Shown here: piece by piece, positions 56,063 through 64,000 of the stretch
Layout: each line of letters starts with the position of its first letter
Numbering within the stretch: the stretch's first letter is position 1
Assembly (NCBI GenBank): GCA_029948255.1
Contig: JALIZF010001770.1
Coordinates: forward strand, 465,001 to 529,000
Source of the DNA: Telmatactis stephensoni
Lineage: Eukaryota; Cnidaria; Anthozoa; Actiniaria; Isophelliidae
Length of the DNA stretch: 64,000 nucleotides
Reading direction: 5' to 3'
The notes under the pieces: generated by a model
What the model was told of the DNA's origin: nothing
Database searches by the model: none
Seen by the model: the letters and a program-made list of their open reading frames with translations, nothing else
Position numbers and translations under genes: made by a program

Positions 56063-59000
56063 ATGAAGAGTGTGAAGACAAACAAACGACCCAAGAAAGC
56101 AACGAAAACTCTAACCTTTAGAAACAAGGCCTCTCTTTTGAAAAGCTGCTTCCTGACAACACTCCTATTGCTGTCAAATGACATACATCTTAACCCTGGG
56201 CCAATTTCATCAGAGTCTCCTTATAATTTTTCAGATTCTTTCTTTGATGATTTACCTTCCAATAATTTGCATAATGAATGCATACCGAATTCATGTTATC
56301 ACCTACAAGAAGACATCCAACAAGCTGGTCATTTTGATCTACCAAACAAAGGCCTTCGGCTTGCAAGCTGGAATGTTCAAAGTCTACCTAACAAATTCAA
56401 TGAAATCAAGTACATTCTCAGCAAAAGACCAAACGAAATTGACATTTTGGGAATCATCGAAAGTCATCTAAATAAGACTATTGAAGACAATAGCTTACAA
56501 ATAGACAGTTATGCAACTGAAAGAAAAGACAGATTAAACAAAAAAGGAGGCGGTCTATTGACTTTCATCAACAATAGGCTATTATGCAAGAGAAGAATCG
56601 ATCTTGAAGACAAAAACCTTGAGACAATGTGGCTGGAAATCAAAACATCTACACACAGTCCAACAATCATGACAGGCTTTATTTATCGCCCACCTTCTAC
56701 AGATGTTCAGACTGATAAATTACTTATGGAAAATATCAACCGTGCTGCTTTGGAAAACAGAGAAACCTGGATATTAGGAGATATTAACATCGATCTTCTA
56801 AAGAAACAAAATCTTGAGCACAAGTTTTATGAACACATGATTTCACTTGGATTCAAGCAATTGATAACATCGCCCACTCGCATTCCATCCGAAACCTGCA
56901 TCGATCACATCTACACCAATGAACCTCTAAACGTGCTATCTACGAAAGTACCCGACGTTGGCCTCTCAGACCACTGCCCTATTTGTGCCGTCAGAAAACA
57001 TAATGGAAAGCTTCTTCAAATGTCAAGTCATAAAACTATTGAATATAGATCATTTAAACAATTTGATGTCAAAAAGTACAGAGAAGATCTAATGACTGTC
57101 CCTTGGAGCATGATGAACATGTTTGATAATCCTAATGACAAATGGGAAACCTTCGTTGGCCTCCTCATGGAAGTGGTGAACAGCCATGCACCAATTAAGA
57201 AAAGGAGAATTAAAACCAATCAACAACCAAAATGGTTTCATAGCGAACTACGTGAAATGATAAAACTACGAGATCATCTTCTTTCAAAAGCCCGACATTG
57301 TACCAAGAACTCAACTGAATGGCAAGATTATCGTGAGCTTCGCAGCAAAGTCCACTACGAAATACGTAAAGCCAAACGGAACTATTTCCAGGATACCCTG
57401 ACAAAAAACAAAGCGAACCCTAAAGATTTATGGTCTCACTTGAAATGCTTGAATCCAAAAATATCCAACATTGGCCCATCAACACAAGGTAAATCTTCAG
57501 ATGATGAGATAGCTGACCTTTTCAATAAACATTTCACATCTGACCGAGCTTTAAGCTATCCAGTAACAAATCCTGACTACCAAAGCCTTATAGAATTTAT
57601 CAGTGAACAGAAGCCATCAGACACCTCACTACAATTTTCACTAATCAAAGAAAAGTTTGTCATCGATCAGATAAAAGGTATGCCTGAGAAAAAAGGAACT
57701 GGACTTGATAAAATTAGTGTCAAACTGCTTAAAGCATCACTACCATTTATAGCTGAGCCACTTGTTGACATAATTAACACCTCGATAACATCTGGAATCT
57801 ACCCTTCTCAATTCAAGCTGGCCAAAGTATGTCCTATATATAAGAAAGGAGACGTCAACGATCCAAACAATTATAGACCCATAGCAGTGTTACCAATTAT
57901 CTCAAAGATCATGGAGAGACACCTACATAATGAAATGACGTCATACCTTGATAGATTTAAGCTGTTGAATGATAATCAATCAGGATTTAGAGCCAAACAT
58001 TCATGTGAGACTCTGCTCAGAAAATTAACAGATACCTTCTTCGAGAACATGGACAAAGGAAATATAAATTCAGCTGTCATGATAGACCTTAGTAAAGCCT
58101 TTGATATGGTCAGCCACCATGTGCTTCTGCAAAAGCTGAAGTGTTACAACATCGAAGACACTTCTATGAATCTCCTATGTTCATTTCTTGATGAAAGAAG
58201 GCAGATAGTTATATTTAGAGGAAAGCTTTCAAAAGAATGCAAATCTCAAGCCATGGGCATCCCCCAAGGGTCAATCCTTAGTCCACTTCTATTCACGATA
58301 TACATGAACGACGTCTCACTTCACATTGACAAAAGTAAAGTCGACATGTATGCAGATGATATCACGTTATACACAGCAAAGAAACAACCTAACGAAATCG
58401 TCTCTTGTCTAAACTCTGATCTCCAACCATTAACAAATTGGATCCAAGCAAACCGCCTAGTCATCAATAAAGACAAAACGGAGATGATGTCCATCTGTAC
58501 AAGACAAAAAAAGAAACTCAGTGAAGAAATCTCCTTAACTATTGACTCAACTGAAATAAAAAATGTTGATTGTCATAAATTACTTGGTCTGTATATTGAC
58601 AAAAACTTGACTTGGAAGCAACATGTTACACATATCATAAAGAAAATTAACAGCAGACTGGCGCTACTGAAACGTATCAAATGCTTCCTGCCACATTTTG
58701 CACGTATGCTTTTTTATAACAGCATGATCCAACCAATAATCGATTATGGCCTAACAATCTTCAGCACGTGCGCCAAAGAAGATCTCAAGCGTATCCACAA
58801 AGTACAGAAAAGAGCTGGGCGTACTATCCTGGACATACACAAAGCACGAGATATAAGTACGGTTGAACTATTCCAAAAGCTCGACTGGCTTCCTGTCAAC
58901 GAAAGAGCAAACCTTCTTACTGGAACTCTAGTCTACAAATGCATGAATGGCCTGGCACCATCCTACCTAAGTGACAAGTTCATCAACAAGAGTGGACGTA

Positions 59001-59209
59001 CAACACATGGGAAATCAAAAGGAAACCTAACGATCCCGTTATACAAGACCACTTCAGGGCAAAGAACGTTCCACTACCGTGGAGTAACCATATGGAATAC
59101 ACTATCAAAAGACGTAAAATCAAGCCCCTCTATTGAACATTTTAAGAAGCATTATTTCAATAATAATTATTTCAATATCTATCATCAAAAATGTAGCTTA
59201 GATATCTAA
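56063..59209 (+). CDS. LINE ORF2-type protein: endonuclease plus reverse transcriptase (CR1/L2-like)
   Basis: An uninterrupted 1048-aa ORF for a non-LTR retrotransposon of the Jockey/CR1/L2 kind. A basic N terminus leads to a hydrophobic stretch and the 2A-like motif SNDIHLNPGP at residues 38-47. The apurinic-type endonuclease spans roughly residues 98-310 (LASWNVQSLPNK, IIESHL, YRPPS, ILGDINID, GLSDHCPI). The reverse transcriptase spans about residues 550-820 (FKLAKVCPIYKKGD, NNYRPIAVLPIISKIMER, MIDLSKAFDMV, GIPQGSILSPLLFTIYMND, MYADDITLY at about 762-770). The C terminus has LDWLPVNERANLL and YKCMNGLAPSYL, frequent in the L2/CR1 group. No stop or frameshift is seen, so this copy could be recent and functional in coding terms. 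Confidence 0.9.
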   Translation: MKSVKTNKRPKKATKTLTFRNKASLLKSCFLTTLLLLSNDIHLNPGPISSESPYNFSDSFFDDLPSNNLHNECIPNSCYHLQEDIQQAGHFDLPNKGLRLASWNVQSLPNKFNEIKYILSKRPNEIDILGIIESHLNKTIEDNSLQIDSYATERKDRLNKKGGGLLTFINNRLLCKRRIDLEDKNLETMWLEIKTSTHSPTIMTGFIYRPPSTDVQTDKLLMENINRAALENRETWILGDINIDLLKKQNLEHKFYEHMISLGFKQLITSPTRIPSETCIDHIYTNEPLNVLSTKVPDVGLSDHCPICAVRKHNGKLLQMSSHKTIEYRSFKQFDVKKYREDLMTVPWSMMNMFDNPNDKWETFVGLLMEVVNSHAPIKKRRIKTNQQPKWFHSELREMIKLRDHLLSKARHCTKNSTEWQDYRELRSKVHYEIRKAKRNYFQDTLTKNKANPKDLWSHLKCLNPKISNIGPSTQGKSSDDEIADLFNKHFTSDRALSYPVTNPDYQSLIEFISEQKPSDTSLQFSLIKEKFVIDQIKGMPEKKGTGLDKISVKLLKASLPFIAEPLVDIINTSITSGIYPSQFKLAKVCPIYKKGDVNDPNNYRPIAVLPIISKIMERHLHNEMTSYLDRFKLLNDNQSGFRAKHSCETLLRKLTDTFFENMDKGNINSAVMIDLSKAFDMVSHHVLLQKLKCYNIEDTSMNLLCSFLDERRQIVIFRGKLSKECKSQAMGIPQGSILSPLLFTIYMNDVSLHIDKSKVDMYADDITLYTAKKQPNEIVSCLNSDLQPLTNWIQANRLVINKDKTEMMSICTRQKKKLSEEISLTIDSTEIKNVDCHKLLGLYIDKNLTWKQHVTHIIKKINSRLALLKRIKCFLPHFARMLFYNSMIQPIIDYGLTIFSTCAKEDLKRIHKVQKRAGRTILDIHKARDISTVELFQKLDWLPVNERANLLTGTLVYKCMNGLAPSYLSDKFINKSGRTTHGKSKGNLTIPLYKTTSGQRTFHYRGVTIWNTLSKDVKSSPSIEHFKKHYFNNNYFNIYHQKCSLDI

Positions 59210-59330
59210 TTGATCTAGTTGATTTATTTATTTACCTTTATTCTCGCCAATTTTATATACAAATAGTTCTATTTTATAGTTTTATAGTTTTTGTAGCTAC
59301 AGCCTCGTTTCGAGGCGTAGCTACTATGTC
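59210..59330 (+). repeat. LINE 3' region with a 14-bp stem-loop
   Basis: GTAGCTACAGCCTCG-TTT-CGAGGCGTAGCTAC (59293-59324) forms a 14-bp stem with one bulged A and a three-base loop. It sits about 85 bp after the ORF. 3' hairpins of this kind are recognised by the RT of CR1/L2-type LINEs. Confidence 0.6.
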
Positions 59331-60718
59331 ATCGAGTTCATGTCCGTAAGTAACACCACAGGAAACCCATAAGTCCTAAACTGACCAATCAGAAGCAAGT
59401 ACGAGTGTTAGTGTTAGAATCTAATCTGAAATTTCCAAGCTATCAGAATTTCCGTGAATGGATGTTTACCCTGTGTAAACTACATTATAATTTGCTCCTT
59501 GGTTAGCTCGTTACTGCAGCCTCAAGCCACTGGATTGAAAATTTCCAGCAGTTTTATCGAAATGTGATTTTGTGTCGGCTGTTGCTTGATCGACTGTCTG
59601 ATCATCAGGAATGAAGCGGTGAACTGTACTGTGAAGTTGTGTGAAGGAAAAAACGATGCCAAGAAAAAAAGGTTCATATAGTCGGTGATCCTCGTATCTA
59701 CCAAATTAACTGAAGACGCCGAGTAATGAAAAGAAATAGTAAGTTTCAGTTAAACGGGTCCTCACATGAAATTTACGAACACTTCACAGTCACGACTGTA
59801 AGCGAAGCTTGCTTACGATTTTCTACAGACGAATTTTCGCTACAAGTACTGTCTGTTTGTACACGAATATCATCGTGTTAAGCTATTTCATATCTTATTT
59901 GATGTGGATTCTACTTCAGTGGAATGTATATATATTGCGTCGATCAGGACATAGTGATCAGGAGCATGACTGGTTGACTGACTTGACTTCTCATCTCTTG
60001 ATTCCCAACGTTTCTTTTAAATTTTACTTTACGACCGATTGAGACAGGGCTTTTTTATAATAGGTACTTCAAAATTGCAGAAATTGATTGAATAAATCAG
60101 TTAACTCTGAATAAATTAACATTTTCAATACAGTTTGTAGCTCACTTTTATTACACGTGCAATCAAACATGTTCCTTGAGGAGTCCCATTTCAATCCAAA
60201 CGATTGTTTATTGTAAAAAATGTAATAACTGTTCCGAACAATTCCTCTCTAGATAACTGCGATTTTCGAAATAATGTGAACTCTGACCTCCAAACTGAGT
60301 CCGTTGGAATTTGTTTTTTCGGCCACTTCAAACAAACGACCCAAAAAATACTTATAAAGATCCCTAAAAGCATACCAAATGACGAATAATGACCTTTAAA
60401 CGAACGACCTGTAAAAGCTAAATATGATTTTGGTATAAGTTAAATCTTCGTATTTTTAAAATTGACTGACAGAGGTGAACTGAACCAAATTCCAATTCAC
60501 GGACTTTTCGCATAATTCTGAAAATCGCTGTAAGGCTGTAGCTACATGCGCATTTTGTGCGCCTATTTTTAATATTGTTGTATATTGTACTGAGGGCCAC
60601 CTGAAAATTATCAGTAATGGTAACGGTGTTACCCTGACCAATAAAGTTGTTTTTTTTTTGTTTTTTTTTTTTCATAGGTGCTTGGTAAACACTTTCCATT
60701 TTCCATTTCCAAGATACC
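59331..60718. other. Spacer between the LINE and the Gypsy element, no gene recognised
   Basis: AT-rich, with poly-T tracts at about 60650-60672. The small frames across it show no domain. It may hold unrecognised repeats. Confidence 0.4.
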
Positions 60719-60849
60719 TGTAAAAAGTAGACAAGTTGTGGGTGAAAACAGCTCCTTTATTCCTTGTGTAGCACTTAATATTAGAATGACATTTGATATA
60801 TATATGATTGCCTAATATCAAGTTGGCGTGTCACGCACAACTTGTCACA
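60719..60849 (-). repeat. Candidate 3' LTR (131 bp) of the Gypsy element
   Basis: Read on the minus strand it begins TGTGACAAGTTG at 60849 and ends TTTTTACA at 60719, the TG...CA form of an LTR, with AATAAA inside (GGAATAAAGG). A purine tract (TAGAAAAAAAAGAAGA, 60852-60868) lies immediately upstream, as expected of the polypurine primer. The partner LTR is outside the window, so this remains a candidate. 131 bp is short for a Gypsy LTR. Confidence 0.5.
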
Positions 60850-61031
60850 TCTTCTTTTTTTTCTAAATATTGAAAGGCTATCGCTAACATGGAGAAGCAC
60901 AATGACAAGTCCGGTCGTAATGCAAATCAAAGGTCATGTCCGATTTTTTTCCGTATTCTTATTGTTCTTATTGTAATCAAGACTGATTTTTTTTTTTTTT
61001 TTTTTTGTGAGAGTTATGTCTTCACATGTAG

Positions 61032-64000
61032 TCAGTTCATGACAAAGTCCTTGTGCCATACCGGTGTTGTTGCCACTCGTTGGGATCGGCGTAAGGTTGG
61101 CAATGTAGGGCTTGTTGTCTCTTCAGAGTTACTGCTGTCGGTACGTAGCTGTTCGTCTGGTTTCTGGTGCTGTTCTGCTGTCATTGGTTCCGGTAGCTGG
61201 ATCGGTGCTGGCTCTCCTGTCTTCATCAGGTGTTTTCGGTTGCGTCTGTACAGTCCCTCCCCAACTTCTACTTCATAGCTTCGAGGACCAACTTGACGCG
61301 CACAGGTTCCTTTGCTCCACGTGTTTTGTCCTGGTAACCGCATCCAAACTGTATCACTCGCTACAATCGGGTCCAATGGTTTAGCGTTCCGGTTGTAGTA
61401 GTGTTCCTGACGTTTCGATGTTACGGGTCTCTTCCTCTTGGAATGTCTCAGCTGTAACAGTGTTCCTGATACTGGGATCAGCGTTTTACAACGTCGGCCC
61501 ATTAGACGCTGGGCTGGGCTTGTTCCAACTCCCACAGTTGGTGTATTGCGCCAGTCAAGCAGCGCTTGGAACTCTGAGGTATTGGAGGCTTTGCACTTGC
61601 TGAATAACCTCTTAACAGTCTGTACGGCATTTTCAGCCTTTCCGTTTGACTGTGCGTATGTCGGCGAGGACGTTCTGTGCTCAAACATCCATGTCTTCGC
61701 AAACACTGCGAACTCTGCTGAGGCAAATTGTGGTCCGTTGTCTGTGACCAATGTATCGGGTATGCCAAAACGTGCAAATATGGCCTTCAGCTCTTTGATA
61801 ATTGATCGAGACGTAATCTGTGTGACCTTGCTTACTTCGATGTAGTTGCTGTAGTAGTCGCTCACGACTAACAGGGTTCTTCCATCGAGATCTGCTGCTA
61901 CTTTGGCCCAGGGGCGGGCTACAAACTCGTGGTGTATAATTGGTTCCTTTGCTTGGCTGTGACAGTGAGCTAGACATACATCGCAGTGAGAGATGTATTC
62001 TTTCAGATCCGTTGTCATCCTTGGCCAGTAAAGAGCTTCTCTAGCTCTGCGAATACATGCCTCTATCCCGATGTGAGACGCATGTGTTTTCTCCATCAAC
62101 TCTTTCCTGAGTACTGTCGGCACTACCAGTTGTGGCCCTTTGAATATCAACTCGTCTTGGGTGGTCAATTCGTCCCTCACGTCGAAGTAGGGCCGCACAC
62201 ACTCGTGCACGTCTGCCTTGGAGTCTGGCCACCCACGACGTATGACGTCTCGTAGCTGTTGCTGTATCGGATCGTCTGCCGCTGCATTCTTCAGTTGCTG
62301 CCAACGTTCCTTGGTCACCGGCAGGAACTCGCGATGATCAACTTCTTCTAGCTCTCTTGTAAAGCCACTAGCGTTCACTTCAGGTATGTATGCTTGGCTG
62401 AGTGTATCGGCAAGAAGGAGTTCCTTGCCTTTCTTATACTTAACTACCAAGCTGTACTTCTGAAGCTGTAGAAGCATTCTTTGCAGACGCTTTGGGGCTG
62501 CGTCTAGGGGCTTTACAAAGATCGGCTCTAACGGCTTGTGATCGGTTTGTATATTGACCTGCTGGCGGCCGTACACATAGGCGTCGAATCATTGACAGGC
62601 AAACACTATGGCCAATAGCTCCTTCTCTATCTGTGCGTATCGTGTTTCAGCTGGGGTCAGAGCTCTTGACGCATAGGCCACGGGCTGACCATTTTGCATG
62701 AGCACGGCCCCGAGTCCCGATTGTGATGGGTCACACTGCAGTGTGACTTCCTCTTCTAGGTTGTAATAGCGTAGGACCGGTGTGCTCGTTATGGCCTGTT
62801 TCAGGCTGTCGAGAGCTCTTGACTGAAGCTCACCCCATTGCCACTGGGCGCCGTCGTGCGTCAGCTCCCGTAAATCCTTCGTGGTATCTGATAAATTTGG
62901 TAAGAATTTGGCTAGATACTGAGCCAGGCCCAGGAGGCGCTGTACCGCTGCTTTGTCTGTGGGTGTCGGCATCTCTAGAATGGCACGCACCTTCGCCGGG
63001 TCGACACGTAACCCTTTGTCTGTTGCCAGGTGGCCAATGAACAGCACTTCTGACTTCCTCAGGTTGAGCTTTTCCGCATTCAGGCACACGTTTTGCTCGG
63101 CGCACCTCTCGAGGAAGGCCAAAAGATTTTTGTTGTGGTCTCGAGTTGCTTCTTCGTACGTGTCGCCAAAGCCAACAGCCAGGAAGTCGTCAGCCACAAC
63201 CTCAATGCCATTTAGCCCCTCGGCAAACTCGTGCATTTTCCTTTGGAAAACCTCAGGGGCGGAGGAAATGCCAAACGGCATACGCTTCCAGCGGTAGCGA
63301 CCAAAGGGCATTTGGAACGTGGTTAAGTACGTCGACTCCTCAGCCAATTTCACGTGCCAGAATCCATTTCTGACGTCCAATAGGGTAAACACCTTGGCAC
63401 CATGTAGACGTGTGGCGATATCCTCAATTGTAGGTAGCTGGTAGTTTTCACGCAATATGGCCTGGTTGAGATCTTTGGGATCGAGGCAGATGCGTAGCTT
63501 ACCATTTTTCTTTGGCACAGTTACTACTGAGCTTATCCATTCTGTGGGTGTGGTCACTGGCGCAATGACCTCCTGACGGACTAGGTCGTCCAAGGTTTCT
63601 TTCAGCCTCGGCCGCAGGGCAACGGCGACTCGACGCGGTGCGTGCTGTACTGGCTGAGCTGTAGGATCAAGGCGTATTCTGTACTTGCCCTCGAGCTCTC
63701 CTACTCCTTCACTAAATACTTCCGGGAATTTTGCAAACAACTCTTCCTTAGAGATTGGCGCCGATCGTGTGTCCACTGAGAAAACGGGTGCACCATTAAC
63801 ATCGGGTTTATTCAATAAATCATTGTCTTTGTATTGAATAATGTTCATCCCCAGACAGGCTTCACGGCCGAGAATGGGGCGGATTTCTTTATTGTCAACT
63901 ACTTTGCAGTCAAGTAGACAAAACGTATCGTTTCTCCAGACACGCAAACACACTCTGCCAACGACTGCGACCTTTGACCCCCCGTAGGCCACCAGCGATG
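61032..64000 (-). pseudogene. Gypsy pol polyprotein with one in-frame stop
   Basis: The frame enters the window in the end of the protease (PILGREACLGMNII). The reverse transcriptase follows (ISSVVTVPKKNGKLRICLDP, FTLLDVRNGFWHV, MPFGISSAPEVFQRKM, EVVADDFLAVG), then RNase H (LQCDPSQSGLGAVLMQ) and the integrase with an H-H-C-C zinc site (HASHIG, CDVCLAHC) and acidic core (VVSDYYSNYIEV, VTDNGPQFAS, SNGKAENAV). It ends at 61032. The catalytic box is V-A-D-D instead of Y-x-D-D. A TGA at 62586-62588 lies inside the RNase H frame, between ACQ and FDAYVYG; the frame is otherwise the same on both sides, so it is one point nonsense change, consistent with a CpG transition of CGA. Confidence 0.85.

Larger units (their letters stand above)
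60719..64000 (-). mobile_element. Gypsy-type LTR retrotransposon, 3' half
   Basis: Minus-strand protease end, RT, RNase H and integrase in the Gypsy order, followed by a candidate LTR. The gag and 5' LTR lie beyond 64000. Confidence 0.85.

Noticed and set aside
60418..60699. 93-aa ORF starting with a poly-lysine run
   Set aside because: The start is a translated poly-T tract and the rest has no recognisable domain.

Overview
This window looks like a mobile-element graveyard from an intron-rich, AT-rich metazoan genome, most likely a cnidarian (coral or sea anemone). That inference rests on the combination of element types: an SGNH-bearing tyrosine-recombinase retrotransposon, DUF6589-type and RecQ-type transposon-associated genes, Penelope, a CR1/L2-like LINE, Gypsy, and large multi-exon DNA transposons. 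I see no confident ordinary host gene, no structural RNA gene and no CRISPR array. The species cannot be fixed from sequence alone.

Layout. 1-4949 (minus): a degraded DIRS/Ngaro-type retrotransposon (SGNH hydrolase, gag-like ORF, RT-RNase H, tyrosine recombinase), running off the left edge. 5431-6782 (plus): 3' part of a RecQ-like helicase pseudogene. It is convergent with a DUF6589-type pseudogene (minus, 7819-14859). The DUF6589 gene is split at a TTAA by a 5.9-kb Kolobok-type transposon (8447-14350) with terminal inverted repeats of about 1.06 kb and a transposase plus 3'-5' exonuclease gene. That transposase is itself broken by a 390-bp palindromic element (12170-12559).

15568-52695 is a nest of DNA transposons. 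The outermost element carries an 11-exon gene for a transposase-like protein of about 1,070 aa that I cannot assign to a named superfamily (plus), and a convergent HIRAN-like gene (minus). Exon 10 of the outer gene is interrupted by a 24.3-kb CACTA/tnp2-type element (21952-46245, 2-bp duplication AC) with divergent tnp2 and BEN-domain genes. A coding exon of the tnp2 gene is in turn interrupted by a 7.0-kb element (38506-45540, 5-bp duplication GATAG, termini CACGGCTG) encoding a protein with a RAG1-like N-terminal zinc/RING region. That element contains a very young poly(A) retroposon insertion (39216-39601, 17-bp duplication, 202 uninterrupted A). Reading frames rejoin exactly across each of the two main insertion sites, so the nesting order is read directly from the sequence.

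52700-55720: a rearranged Penelope-like element (minus). 56063-59209: an uninterrupted 1048-aa LINE ORF (plus). 60719-63992 and beyond (minus): a Gypsy-type element with a short 3' LTR, a pol gene carrying one in-frame stop, and its 5' part outside the window. Introns and spacers are full of foldback MITEs.

The main interest is the nest: a RAG1-N-like transposon with terminal repeats differing by a 10-bp spacer, inside a tnp2/BEN giant element, inside a HIRAN-carrying element of uncertain superfamily.
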